Numbered from the stretch's first letter, positions 1-11,714 are shown. The stretch is 64,000 nt of DNA from Gymnopus androsaceus JB14 (GCA_009733575.1 ML769449.1:62001-126000), one strand, 5' to 3'. Made by a program: numbers and translations. Notes: generated by a model from the sequence alone, not told the origin.

Positions 1-247
1 GATTTCCCTGAATCACATGTACCATTGTTGACCAGCTTGTTTAAGTCCGTAAAGTGCGAGTTTAAGCGGTAAAGTTTGACCTGGTTTTACCCCTATATCA
101 ATGCCTGGAGGTGCCTTTATAAAAATGCTTTTGTTGTTGTCCAATTTCCCGTAAAGGTAATCAGATTTTACATCCATCTGGTGAATAATCATGCTCTTCT
201 CAGCTCACCTGAGGCAGTAATCCTATTATAATACAGCCCAATAACTA

Positions 248-478
248 CTCGTGGCCACGGAAAGTGACAGGCCAGCAGTTGTCAGCCTCATATTTTCAAT
301 ACCCTCTCATCAGTGCTACAGCTAACCCATGCACTCCAAACTTTTTTTGGAGGCAATCTACCTTGATATAATATTGCTATCAACTCAAAATTCTGTGTAT
401 CCTCTCTTAGAATTCAAGACAGTATCAACAACCTGGTGTGTGACAAATCCCCAGCCTGTCACTTTCTGTGGCCACGAG
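248..478. mobile_element. MITE with TA target duplication
   Basis: Terminal inverted repeats start CTCGTGGCCACGGAAAGTGA and return as the reverse complement at the right end, about 28 bp with one or two mismatches. TA dinucleotides at 246-247 and 479-480 flank the pair, as expected of Tc1/mariner-type insertion. At 231 bp with no coding capacity it is a non-autonomous element. The family was not recognised. Confidence 0.75.
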
Positions 479-554
479 TATTCTCCCTGCTAAAATAGCA
501 GAGATAGACATATTGTAATATGCCCAATAGTGCTGCAGCCCACCAGGGCCAGTT

Positions 555-691
555 TAAGGTTAGGGTTGATTAGGGTTAGGTTAGGGTTAGGTTAGGGCTG
601 GTTAGGGTTAGGCTAGGGGTTAGGTATTAGGGTAAGGGTTGAGGATATATATAGGGGTCCGGGGGCTTGCCCCTGGGTTAGGGTTAGGTAG
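555..691 (+). repeat. Interstitial telomere-like repeats (degenerate TTAGGG)
   Basis: About a dozen TTAGGG or GGTTAGGTTAGGG-type units occur between 555 and 643, and a second short cluster lies at 675-691 after a GC-rich hairpin (gggggcttgcccc). TTAGGG is the usual telomere unit of basidiomycetes. The array is degenerate and is followed by more than 60 kb of unrelated sequence, so it is not a chromosome end. It may mark repair, or be carried by a transposon as at 46083-46850. Confidence 0.75.
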
Positions 692-859
692 GCACAGCAA
701 AGATTACATAATCAAAAAAGTATCCATTTTTACCACAGTCCCTTGTTCACTAGATATGGAAACCATCAATATGGACTGACTAGCTGAGATTACAATACAA
801 GTTATCAGGCTGTATTACAATACATCTATGATAACTTATTGGGATTTATTATAACGAAA

Positions 860-1290
860 TTACTGAACCAGCTGTTTCCCATTTCAATGGTAATGCCTTG
901 GGAGGTGTAAAATAAGGCTACATCATCCAACATAGCATTATCAATGTCACCTGTATATGGTGATGTTGAAATATTCAAGACAATATTTGTCTCATCACAT
1001 CTGGTAATGGATGCATAAAGTCCCGGAGTTGTGAACAACTCTGCTGTTTGTAAGGTAAAGCAATGCTGCTTCACCTTGTGAGTACCCGCTGCTGTAACTG
1101 GGGCATGGTTACTTACTAGTAACCATCCCCATACATTACAGGTGAGGGTATGATCATCATGATCATACAGTACTTTACGCCATTAGTACATTGGTTGGGG
1201 TACATCTGGATGTCCTGTACCCAATCCTCTGGTGAATCATGTTTTGAGGGATTTTTAATCCCATGTACTTGAGATGTAGCACTTCAGGCT
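860..1290 (-). mobile_element. Fragment of the hairpin-array LTR element (second copy)
   Basis: This stretch is very similar to 18107-18510 in the interior of the LTR element at 17597-21052, and like it consists of adjacent short inverted repeats. A minus-strand open frame of 82 codons (826-1074) is nearly the same in both copies over its first ~65 residues, but it opens with GTG and has no ATG start. No LTR lies next to this copy, so it is probably a truncated relic. It shows the hairpin-array sequence is dispersed. Confidence 0.65.
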
Positions 1291-1436
1291 GCCCCAATTT
1301 ATATCTTGCTAGATAGTCTAAAGTGTAACAATCCAGTATCTAATATGATCAAAATCCACAGGAAATCCAGGGGCCCTGCCTGGAATCCATATGCCCCTCC
1401 TGGAATCCATACGCCCCTCCTGGATTCCATGCATGT

Positions 1437-1915
1437 TGCATGGATTCCATGTACTAGTAAATATAGTAGTGTATGGAATCCATGCACTAGGAAATATAGC
1501 AGTGTATGGATTCCATGCACTAGTAAATGTAGTAGCGCATGGATTCCATGCACTAGTAAATGTAGTAGCACATTGATTCCACGCACTAGTAAATATAGTA
1601 GCAAATGGATCCATGCACTAGTAAATATAGTAGCGTACAAATTCCATGTACTAATAAATATAGTAGTGTATGAAATCCATGCACTAGTAAATATAGTAGT
1701 GTATGGATTCCATGCACTAGTAAATATAGTAGCCAATGGATCCATGCACTAGTAAATATAGTAGCATACAGATTCCATGTACTAGTAAATATAGTAGTGT
1801 ATGAAATCCATGCACTAGGAAATATAGTAGTGTATGGATTCCATGCACTAGTAAATGTAGTAGCGCATGGATTCCATGCACTAGTAAATATAGTAGCATA
1901 TGGATTCCATACACA
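1437..1915. repeat. 33-bp minisatellite, about 14-15 units
   Basis: Tandem units of about 33 bp have the core TGGATTCCATGCACTAGTAA followed by atatagtagNNNa. Variation is mostly single transitions. Because 33 is a multiple of three, frames stay open on both strands, giving several long spurious ORFs with repetitive translations. I do not call these genes. Each unit carries a TGGATTCCA/TGGAATCCA near-palindrome. Confidence 0.9.
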
Positions 1916-1937
1916 CTGCATGGATTCCATGCATGTC

Positions 1938-2156
1938 GCATTAGTACTAGTTCAACCATTAGATTAGTTACTAGTACAACTTATTGGTACTGGTTCAAAC
2001 ATTAGATAGATTAGTTACTAGTCCAAGTGATTAATGCTAGTACCACCATTAGATTAGTTACTAGTCTGAGTTATCAGTACTAGTACCACCATTAGGTTAG
2101 TTACTAGTCCAAGTTATTGGTACCAGTACAACCATTAGCCTACTTACTAGTATGAC
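1938..2156. repeat. ~42-bp AT-rich tandem repeats (ACTAGT-rich)
   Basis: About five degenerate units of the type ccattagattagttactagt with alternating ttattggtactagta follow each other. The same sequence type fills the loop of the foldback element at 46230-46690, linking the two repeat islands. Confidence 0.75.
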
Positions 2157-2213
2157 CTTAAGCACTGTTGCCTGCCCTCGCGGTGCTTATGAGCGCTTAT
2201 TTATCCAAAAAAT

Positions 2214-2790
2214 GTTGGGAATCAGGCTTGATAAATCCTTGAAAAATCATCAAAGATCATTGAAATATTTCGGCATTGTTGTTCCACCCCCCGGTGCATA
2301 TGGGCACATACAGTGACGGCGAAATCAAATCCACACCCCCGATTTGGAAGCCACATATGTCACCTGCGCTAAAATTATTCAGACTGTTTTTCACCACATT
2401 TTTTTGGCAATACTATAATATCATGACTATGTACTGTATTCTACACTACTTTTGGTGTTAATACAAGACCATGTATACCAGAAAATGGCTAATTTTTGCT
2501 GAGAGGTACGGTGATTTGTGTGGTAAGCGCCCGTGACGTATGCGGCTTCCAAATCGGGGGTGTGGATTTGATTTCGCCGTCACTGTATGGGCACTCATTT
2601 TACTGCAGAACATTGGGAATTGAGCTTGATAAATTCTGGAAAAATCATGGAAAATAGTCAAAATATTTGGGCATTGTTATCCCGCCCACCAGCGCTCATG
2701 GGAGTGTGGGAATTGAGCTTGATAAATCTCGGAAAAATACTAAAAAATCATGAAAATATTTAGGCATTGTTTTACCACCTCCCATTGATT
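2214..2790 (+). repeat. Three degenerate ~100-bp direct repeats, first split by a MITE
   Basis: Units near 2214-2308, 2607-2700 and 2706-2790 share TTGGGAATNGAGCTTGATAA, a run of aaaaatcat, then tatttnggcattgtt and a C-rich end. The MITE at 2311-2585 lies between the first and second units. Non-coding. Confidence 0.6.
2311..2585. mobile_element. 275-bp MITE, TA target duplication
   Basis: The termini CAGTGACGGCGAAATCAAAT and the inverse are nearly perfect over about 45 bp, including a shared ccacacccccgatttgg block. TA lies at both edges (2309-2310 and 2586-2587). CAGTG ends with TA duplication are typical of Tc1/mariner-related MITEs. No ORF. Confidence 0.85.
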
Positions 2791-3034
2791 ATGGCACCTC
2801 ATGCCCAAATGTTGTCATGTGACACTGTCACACTACATATACAGCATACCTTAACCATAGCTCTCCTTGTGTAATTCATCCTCATTGTAATCAAAAGTTT
2901 AATTTGTAGTTTGTGCAACAGTGTCACATGCGGACTGATGGGATCAGCAGAGGTAGGTTGCTGGGTGTAGATGAGAAAGTCATCACTGTAACTATCAATC
3001 ATTATTTCACAAATTTCAATTTTTACTGTGTGAC

Positions 3035-4246
3035 TAGGGTTTGGAGATACAATTCATTAAACTGCAAATAAATCATAAATTGCATTGCATTGTACTGCAA
3101 AATGTATCACTAGAGCTTGTACTGATACACAATTTAAATCAGTACAGGTTTACAGTTTATTCATGATCCAAATATTCCTTAAACTGCTTAGAATCAGTTT
3201 AAATCAGTACATATTTACACACAGTGGAACCTGTACAAACCCTTCATTATATATATAAAAGAAGCTGAAAGAGTACTTTCCTTACTTGAATCTTGATCAA
3301 GATACATTTTTAATAGTATGTAGTGAGTACCGGCAATGCCTGCAAAATTGGTGTCAGTTTGTACTTATTTGTTTTATGCCGTAAATTCGAGCATTGAAGG
3401 CACAGTACCTTCAACATTGATTCCATTGTTCATACACATCATTTGAAGCTCAAAAGTTACATTTAAGGAACAATTAGGCTATCTATACAATATCCATAAG
3501 AAAAACACGAAACAGTCATAAAATCCAGTGGTTTCATCCTTGTTTTGCTCAATATTTTGATTAAGCGCTCAATCCCGAAGCCTGATCTCACTGAAAAATT
3601 GTTTGTGTCCTGCAGCTCTCAAATCTCCACCAATTCCCTTCGGGTAAAGTGCATCCTGATGAGCTCAATATTTTATTTGAAGTCTTGGAAACAGATTTTA
3701 TATAAGTTGTCCCGTTGTCTTTTGCTGGCAGGATCTTCAGTTACATGAAATTTGAAAAGAGAGATTTAAAAAATCTGCTTCCAACACTTCAAGTAAGACT
3801 ACTTTCTGAGTATATCTTGCAAAAAAAATTATATACTTGAGTGTGTGTTGGAGCCTGTACAAGCCCAACTATCCATGAGCGTGCCAATTGCCTAATTTGT
3901 AGATCAAGCAAACAAGACCAAAGTTCGCCAAAATTGGAGGCATTGCCAGTACTCATATGTAGGTATTATTAGTACTTCCTATAACATGATTACTGTAAGA
4001 AAATACTCATCTAGCATTGAAATAGTGTATAAATAATCAGTTCATATCAGTTTATACTGATCTATACCAATTTGAATCTGAACTGATTTAAACTACATAA
4101 ATTGTATTGTACTGCACTGGTTGTATCAGTACAATCAGTACAGATACACAGTTTAACCATTTTTCAAGATATCTTGTACTGGTGCAATTCATGATTTATT
4201 AGATTTGGGCCAAATAAATTGAATTGAATTGTATCTCAAAACCCTA
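3035..4246. mobile_element. Non-autonomous hAT-like element, copy 1, perfect 8-bp TSD
   Basis: Ends are TAGGGTTTGGAGATACAATT and its near-perfect inverse, flanked by the identical 8-mer TGTGTGAC at 3027-3034 and 4247-4254. TAGGG-type termini with 8-bp duplications are the signature of the hAT superfamily. The interior has no transposase. A second, opposite-orientation copy spans 44031-49448. The perfect duplication implies little decay at the borders. Confidence 0.88.
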
Positions 4247-4472
4247 TGTGTGACAGTGTCACATGACTATTACTATACTTTGCATGCACTACTATATTTA
4301 CTTGTGCATGGAACCCAGGCGGGGCCCCTGGATTTCCTGTGGATTTCAATCATATTAGATACTGGATTGTTACACTTTGGACTATCTAACTAGTTACTTC
4401 TCCTGGTAGACTGGAATGAACAGCAGAGCAAGCCTTCAAGTTTTAATAGCATCTGGAGAAATGATTGATAAT

Positions 4473-4886
4473 TTAGAGATGGGCATGAATATATGCATGA
4501 ATATTTGTTTGTTTGGTGAATAGCCACTGAGATTCTGGTCAGAATGAGTGAAATTAGTATGCAAATTGGTGGAGAAATAGTTGAGCTACATCCTGATCAA
4601 ATTTTTATTATACTTGGATTATTTCCCCATGCTCCAGTGACCAAAATATGCTCAAAAACCACGAATATATTTGTTTTGTGCATTTTTAGTATTCATGGAG
4701 TTTCTTTGGTGGCTGGAGCATGGGGAAATGATCCAAATGTGATAGAAATTTGACAAGGATGCAGCTTAACTACTCTTTCATTAATTTGCATACTGTGGTA
4801 CTCATTCTGTGCAGAACTCCTATGGCTATTCATTGAACATTGCCCAGCACTCAGGTATTGACGAATATATTCGTGCCCATCTCTAA
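4473..4886. mobile_element. Foldback hAT-like MITE (palindromic throughout)
   Basis: Ends TTAGAGATGGGCA and the inverse are flanked by ttgataat (4465-4472) and ttgatata (4887-4894), a 6/8 match. The interior is also self-complementary; for example ggattatttccccatgctcc is mirrored near 4715-4740. A hairpin of about 200-bp arms is therefore possible. No coding sequence. Confidence 0.7.
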
Positions 4887-4989
4887 TTGATATAGACTTG
4901 CCGACCTTTGAGTCCTTTATTGACAAAGTCCCACTGCTGAAATTCGGGGTTGGCTGCATGAAAAGGTTATGGTATTGAAGGTAAGTTTG

Positions 4990-5640
4990 GTTTGAATGGA
5001 TAACCCAATAGGTAGAACATCTAGACTCAAAATAAACAGTAATGAGATTGGAACAGATGTTGAAGAAGAATAGCTAACCTCCACAATAAAGCATCCAAAT
5101 TACTAACATTTTTGCGAAAGCTGTGCCCACAAGGGAACCAAATAAACTTACCAGAAGCAAGCTGAAACACGGGTGTTGCAAAGCAGAGCTACTGGTACAG
5201 GGAATGAGGGGCAGCAGGTAGAATAGATATTGTCAGTATGCTTAAAAGCCATGGAGCGCTCAGTTGATTATGCTGTGGAGATCAAAACAAACAGCAAACA
5301 TACAAACCAGTTGATACAGAGCACTCAGTCAAGTCCACTGTGGAGAGCAAAATGAACTGCGGACATGTGAAACCAGCAAACAAAAATAGCAAATGTAACA
5401 GTAAATATAACAAGCAATAGAAAAGGTTTATTGGGAGAAGGGCAGGTGTACAGTGACAACAGCAGGTTATGTAGTAGTGTGACTGGAATATGTGGCTTTC
5501 ACTTCCAATACAGCGACAAGGAAGCACAGCACAAGCATCCTGGATGCAGGGGAAACAGCATGAGGATAGAAGGGAAAAAACACACCTGGATATACTGTAG
5601 CATCCACCATTCCCTTAAATTTTGCATAGGAACAGCATGT
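4990..5640. other. Non-coding stretch, nothing recognised
   Basis: AT-rich sequence between the foldback MITE and the large palindrome. Only short ORFs without recognisable motifs are present, and no terminal repeats were found. Confidence 0.5.
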
Positions 5641-5837
5641 ACCATGTAGCAGAATGAAGTCACAGAGAACAATCGTAGGCTGGGACAGCGGCAGCGCCTA
5701 AAGCAATTGCATAAGGCCAGAGGCCTAATAGGCGCGCAGGGTGTTTAGAGTATATGACATCATTCCGATCAATCGGAGTGCTACGAATCAAACAATACCG
5801 GCTGAAGAGGGGTGATTTAACCTTCGTAATGCATACA

Positions 5838-6510
5838 CGTTGAAAGTGCAAAAAAATTCGCTCAAACAAAATACTAACTGATTTATACAATTTTGTGTAA
5901 AAAATCACTTGTGAGTGAAAATTTGAGTGAAATTGGATTATTCAGTCAAACGGTCTTTTTGAGTGAAAATATACATATCAGTACATTATTCAGATAAACT
6001 GAAGAAGGGCCTGAATTATGGTATATCTGAGCTCCTGAAATGGTAAATGATTTATTATATATTGCAAGTCAAATCATTCTGAGTGAAATATTTCCTTTCA
6101 GGTGTATTTTCAGACAATATAAAAATTTGTGTGAATAATCATATTTCAGAATAACTGAAAAGCCACAACCACATTCATTTGTGGCTTTTCAGTTACTCTG
6201 AAATATGATTATTCACACAAATTTTTATATTGTCTGAAAATACACCTGAAAGGAAATATTTCACTCAGAATGATTTGACTTGCAATATATAATAAATCAT
6301 TTACCATTTCAGGAGCTCAGATATACTATAATTTAGGCCCTTCTTCAGTCTATCTAAATAATGTACTGATATGTATATTTTCACTCAACAAGACCGTTTG
6401 ACTGAATAATCAAATTTCACTCAAATTTTCACTCATAAGTGATTTTTGACATGAAATTTTATAAATTAGCTAGTATTTCATTCGAGCGGATTTTTTTGCA
6501 CTTTCGGTGT
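5838..6510. repeat. Large palindrome with ~310-330-bp arms
   Basis: The left arm (about 5838-6165) is mirrored by the right arm (about 6180-6510) around a short loop near 6172 between AAAAGCCACAA and TTGTGGCTTTT. Central arms are almost identical and divergence grows outwards. GAGTGAAA/TTTCACTC motifs recur along both arms. This is a foldback element or long-TIR MITE without a spacer; no clear target duplication was seen. AT-rich and non-coding. Confidence 0.8.
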
Positions 6511-6539
6511 GATAACATCAGCCTTTGAACTATGATTTT

Positions 6540-6703
6540 TTGGCACTTATACACCCAAATTTTGCAGCCGGCTATGCCAGGCACTATATTTGAACTGAAT
6601 TTCAATGTGTCACACTGCCTAACGGCAGCTGAACTCTGAACTGAATGTGTCCAAGCCTCAACGGAAAACATTGGCTGAACTTATTTTCAAAACGATACAG
6701 TAT
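6540..6703. mobile_element. Truncated copy of the CTGTA MITE family
   Basis: The segment resembles the reverse complement of the MITE at 59256-59532: a gcagcc block, a gctgaac block, then TTCAAAACGATACAG followed by TA. The other end is missing. Confidence 0.5.
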
Positions 6704-7190
6704 CATATATGTGCATTGTGCAGTACAGAGACGACATACACAAGAGTACACGCACAAAAAACGCCTTTGGACCCGAAGGGCATTTGGAAACATGGCACGC
6801 CGAGGTTGGTTTGGAAACACCATTTGAACTGATTCGAACTTACTTGGTTAAGTCATGGTGTTTCCCAACTTGGGTTCTCTCAATCATTCTCAAACCGGAA
6901 GCTCTGAATTCGAAGCCAACAGATTACCATGATATACGGCGTGGCGCCCACTGTTGCTGTTATTTATTCTGTCCGATCTTGCCTTTGGCTATTTCCCCGT
7001 CCAACTCCAGACAAGGGGTGGTAACAGATGAAAGATTGAAAAGCGTATAAGTACTTCAACTTGAAAAAGGACTTGGATCCGATTATGAACTACATACCCT
7101 CACTTTTTGACCAATTGTTTACCGAATTAGCACGTTGCAGCTTTATTACTACTACCAATGTTACCCCAAACTGTGAGTTGAACTCCTTCT

Positions 7191-8341
7191 TTGACCATCG
7201 AACGTTATCTTGAAGCTGATACATCATCCGAAGCCTCCATCTTCGACATACTACCTTTAGAAATTTATTTGTCCGTCCTTTCTTTTTGCGATACATCAAC
7301 ACTATTGGATGTGTGCCTCACTAGTAGGGATTTTTCATGCATTGCGACATTATTCCTTTACAGTGTCGTCAAGCTCGTATATCCGAACAGTAGGAAGACG
7401 CCAAAACGAGACTCCTTACCTTTATCCATTCACGCAACCTTGACATGGTGCGCTCTCTAGAGTTTACAGGCTCTTGGTTTCAGTTTTGGCCTGCAACTAC
7501 CGGGTCAGACTGACGTCCTTAACCCGCGTGACATCCTTCTCAACCTCCCATCTCTTGAGTATCTCTTCTTGGGACGTATTCTGCTTCCGTGCGATGTATA
7601 TCCCAGAAGAGAGGAATGTATATTCCAACTGCGAGAGTTGCGGGTGGAACATTGCACTAAATATCGCGACGAAGATCAGGCAGATGCTTTTTTTGGGTTC
7701 TTGGAATCACAGACTGAACTGGAGGAGCTTCACTTTCAAATGTCATCCATCCCCCCTTCAGAATCATTTGCCTTTGTCTGCCCTTCCAAAGTTGAAAACG
7801 TTGACCACGTCGTGGTTTTGGGCAGTTCGACTTGTCCAAGGTCGCCCGTTCAGACTCTGAATGCGGAGAGCGTTGAAGTTGTCGATGATGTTACCCTTCA
7901 ATCGACAGCGCCGAATGGGATCGAGGATTTGACTCTGGACTATAGGTTATTTCTGGAGCTTTCCATGGATGGGCGAATATCCCAAGAGTTTCCTCGACTC
8001 AAACGATTGCGTCTGCGTCTGCTCTCAGAGCTAAAGTTTTTCGATGAGGTTCGTCTGCCTTGTGTACTCTTTTCTACGAGCTCGCCATCTAATGGCAATA
8101 CCCCCTTCAGAAAGCGGAATTCACCACAGCATGTGGCAACATTTTACATTCATTGGGTACCAGTCTCGAGGTGCTAGTCATAGACATTGGTATTCTCGCG
8201 ATATATGCAGCAAAGAACTGCGTTGACAAACAAGACCGAGCTAGACTCCACAGAGTCTTGATGGAGGAGGTTTCAGCTACTGTTAGATCTAGTGCTGGAA
8301 CGCAATTGCGCGTAGTTGAACTTGGATTAAATACAAGCTAG
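7191..8341 (+). pseudogene. F-box/LRR-like protein, decayed
   Basis: An F-box-like motif starts near 7245 (LPLEIYLSVLSFCD), followed by leucine-rich sequence such as LLNLPSLEYLFLG and LEELHFQM. F-box proteins normally link substrates to SCF ubiquitin ligases through Skp1. The reading frame is broken: an in-frame TAG at 7458-7460 with signs of two compensating shifts around 7430-7480, a frame change near 8040, and a TAA at 8090-8092 in the frame that carries the likely C-terminus (ending VVELGLNTS, stop at 8339-8341). No convincing intron explains these breaks. The 5' end is open because 7191 is not an ATG. A functional gene with unusual introns is less likely. Confidence 0.6.
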
Positions 8342-9020
8342 CAGGTTTCTGCGTCGGCGTGATGCTATTCGCCGGTAGCTCAGCATTTTCTCCCTGGATT
8401 CGACGAGTATGTAGCGTTTATAACGCCCACTTGACGTCAGTCCCTTTCCTCGTAGATATTAGGGCGAATATAAATTATGTATGCTGGACGCCGTACATTC
8501 TGCATAACAAAATGAGTTGAGAGTCTCAAAAAATGGAAACGTACAAGGTGGTTGTGATAGCTCAGCTGTGAAGGACACGGACGGAGCATCTTGTCGAATT
8601 TGGAAGATGGCCTGAACAAAAACAGGTACCTTACTCTAGTTAGTCCGATTGCAAAACAGACTATTGAACATCGCCCTCAGGTCAACAAGCTGAAAGCCGA
8701 CAAAAGCAGAAGCTGTGTCAGCCATTGCACAGGCTAGTGAGTGAATCATCGAGGAGCAGCAGAAAATCACTGGAGGTAAATTGATTATACTGCAGTGACC
8801 TACTATTTTGAGTACTACACCAATCCCATGGCTATTGTAACCTTTAGTGATCATGAACGATATCAAAAGAGTCGGCTAGAGCATCGAGCGCACGCCCTGA
8901 ACAACGTCGAGGGAGCGCCAGATCGTAGTTCGGTACGACGGTGCGACCGAACGGAGATCGTGAACCAGCTACGACTTGAATGTCGTATAGGAAGACCTTT
9001 TCCAAAGGAAAGGACGAGAA
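8342..9020. other. Intergenic, nothing recognised
   Basis: Region between the F-box remnant and the 3' end of the anoctamin gene. Open frames here are short; the one at 8795-9256 on the plus strand overlaps the anoctamin gene antisense and has no motif. Confidence 0.5.
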
Positions 9021-9023
9021 TGG

Positions 9024-11412
9024 TCAATCCTCTTTTGTCATTCGTGAAATCTCCTCTAATCCTTCATCATACGCCCAAAACTCGGCGTCGAGAGTCATTC
9101 TCGTATGACCCCTTTGCTGCCCTTCGTGGTCGTGGTCATGGTCGTCTGGATCTGATGACAAACCCATCGACACACCACCCAAAAACCCCTGCTTCACTTT
9201 CCTTTCTTCTCTCCTCCACTTCTCCACCTCCTTGCTCCCCTCCCACATCAGCTTGACCATGACATGCCTCAATACACCCCTCACAATCACCCACGCCTGA
9301 CTCGCGCCTAGGACAAGCAGGAGTATGGTTAGCCCCAGCTCGCGCCACGCTGCAGCATCAGCGTCGTCCCATACGGCATCAGAAAGAGCACGGGAGATCA
9401 TCTCGATGGGGGTAGCCGTGTCTCCAGTGAGGTCAAACATATACCCGCACGTGCCCGAGCCCGAGTCGTCTCCCAACCGCGGACAAAACAGTCCCACCAG
9501 AATGACATTCACCACTGCGCTCCCCCACCCTAGGAACCCCAGCACATCCAGCCACGGGCCAATACTTTCCACTCTATTTGGAATCGCTCGCTGCTCGTGT
9601 TGAGTTATGCGAAACGCGTCTTTACGCATTTCCAGGACGTTATTGAGGAGGGCGAGGAGCGGTGCGAGAGGGAATATTGTGGACCAGAGGACGATGTACC
9701 CGAATTGGATGACCATCTCGGAGTAGTCGGTGGAGAGGTTGGAAGGGGTTGATGGCAGGGTTGATTCGTGCAAAGCGCGGGCGAGGAGGGGTTGGGGTGA
9801 GTTGTGGGTGAAGCCTAGAGAGGAAGTAGAGAATGACCGGAGGTGCGAGAAGGTTCTTTCGAATGGGCTCTGGGGTGTGTATGTTTCCTGGGTTGGAGAC
9901 TCTGAGATGGGTGAGCTGGGGGGTGAGTCAGACAATTCGTCTAATATCATGTGTTTGGAAGGAGGATGTTTCTTCCATGGTCCGAGTTCCAGCAAGTCCT
10001 CCCAGAGCTTCATGAGGTACGGCCAGCCAATCTCCTGTGCACTGTCCATGAGCTGGTTGGTCGCGCAATATGCAAACATCTGTTCTTCAAGCCTCGCGCG
10101 ATCTAACCTCAATTCTGATCTTCCATCGAATAGGATAGTGCTGTAGGCACTCTGCCCGAGCCATCCGAGAGCGGCCTTTACCATGGCATCCCCAAAAGGT
10201 ACATAAACTAGCGCGGTCAGAGTGAGACTGAGGTACGCCACGAGAGCAGTGAAGATGAAGGTTTTCAAGGTGACGGAACGATCGTGTGTTGAATGTAAGA
10301 AATGGTTCTCCCAAGCTGTAAAGCTTTCGGCGCAAGATTGGAAGAAGGAAATAAGGTGAGGGATGAAAATGGCGTAGAGGATCGTCGGGGTGAATGACTG
10401 CAAGGAAGGAAGTAGGTAAGAAAAAGGATATGCAGAGATGCAGAATACGTACAACATACTGCTTCCCGGGACCAGTATAAAAATGTTCACAAAACTCCTC
10501 CAAAAAGAAGATCACCGTCATCAACACCGCTAACAGAAGCGCAAACCCAATGATTACCGGCACGCTAGCCAGTATTCTTACTTCTCGCATCCACGCCGAG
10601 CCGTCCAAATGAGCGTTCTGCACTCTGGCTTTTTCCACCTTTGTAGCGCCCCGTACGCCGTATTTCAAGGCAATACGGCGTTCTTCTAAGCGCCACCACT
10701 CTACAAAGCCAATCGCCCATACAGAAATGAGCAGGGAATATATAGGCGAGTAGGACGCCTCAATGAACCAGAAAACGATCCCGATAGCGGCAGGTACGGC
10801 TAGCGCGCGTGTGTATGACTGGATGAAGATGAAATACAGCGACATAGCATCCCCGAAATGGTCCCGAATTTGTTCTCGGGGGACAGAGGCAGTACTAATC
10901 CAGTTGTGCGTCCATGCGCGAATCCAGAGCTCGTTGAATTCACGATCATGAAGACAGAAGATGGATTGGATAAAGTCCCAGCTAGGAACCTCAGGATGTA
11001 TTCCGAGACCGCCGTCAGAGGGGGCAGAAGTAATATAGGCATGAACGAGCCGGATGCGTTCGGAAGGTGAAAGAACATTTTGGTCTGAGACTGGAATGAC
11101 TGGGAGGCCGGCAAGAAAATCTGTTTCGCTGGCGACAAAGTAATCAGCGGATAGTTTTGAATCAAGTCAACGGAAAACTCACCGCTCTTTGTGAACCAGG
11201 ACCTTTAAAGCTGTATCCGGACACGAAACAAAAACCAGAATCTGCCCTTCTGATTCACCAGCCCGTCCGGCGGCTTTGAGACCACCATCTTCAAGCGCCT
11301 TCAGGAGCGCTCTGTACTTTTGCTCTATCTCATCCACGAAATCCTCTTTTGGTACTTGAACCAAAATGATAACATCGACTTTGGGATCATCGGCTTTGAT
11401 AGTGTCAAGCAT
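9024..11412 (-). CDS. Anoctamin/TMEM16 (Ist2-like) membrane protein
   Basis: Three exons (11412-11183, 11128-10453, 10397-9024) joined by GT-AG introns of 54 and 55 bp give 759 residues in one frame. The family comprises calcium-activated lipid scramblases and channels of the plasma membrane or ER, including yeast Ist2. Supporting features: a soluble N-terminal domain with VDVIILVQVPK, the entry motif SLYFIFIQSYTRALAVPA before the first membrane helix, several hydrophobic helices, and in the TM7 region LLNNVLEMRKDAF, where Glu~558 and Asp~562 have the spacing of two known calcium ligands. A Ser/Thr/Pro-rich stretch at about residues 459-526 is inserted between membrane segments. The start is the ATG at 11412; upstream sequence in frame has no ATG. 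No basic Ist2-type C-terminal tail is obvious. The gene appears intact. Confidence 0.88.
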
Positions 11413-11714
11413 AAGAGGAATAGGAGGAATAGGAGGGAACAGACTGCCCACGCCCACTGTCAGCGCTCTGTTCAAACATCTTCACCGTACGTTATTGCGA
11501 TTGTCCGAATGATCCGCTGGGCGCTACATTAATTATAGCACAACGCCACGCGGAATACTGAGAGTTTGAGTTATCACATCGAAAGCTAGAAAGATAGATT
11601 CTGGAGTGATGATAAGTAGGAGGTGGTGCTTGGTGCTTGGCTTGGGGACGAATATACATACAAAGCTATTTATTCGCCTCAGTTCTACTGTACGTCTCCC
11701 AGTCTCCAATCTTC

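Larger units (their letters stand above)
1310..4388. mobile_element. Large TIR element enclosing minisatellite and nested transposons
   Basis: The sequence from 1310 (TAGATAGTCTAAAGTGTAAC) for about 80 bp reappears inverted at 4305-4388. Just inside each end lies the same minisatellite unit (ccatgcac.agtaaatatag). This is what a long-TIR element with internal tandem repeats would look like. No clear target duplication was found. The interior holds a MITE (2311-2585) and a hAT-like element (3035-4246) and no gene. Confidence 0.5.

Noticed and set aside
1..700. Chromosome end, suggested by TTAGGG repeats
   Set aside because: The array is short, degenerate and interrupted, and has unrelated sequence including a MITE on its outer side.
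1437..1915. CRISPR-like array
   Set aside because: Repeats are directly adjacent without unique spacers and no cas genes are present; it is a minisatellite in a eukaryotic genome.
1299..1959. Several overlapping ORFs of 60-148 codons on both strands
   Set aside because: They are translations of the 33-bp minisatellite; the unit length keeps all frames open, and the proteins are pure repeats.
8795..9603. Plus-strand ORFs opposite the anoctamin gene
   Set aside because: They are antisense to a well-supported conserved coding exon and have no motif.
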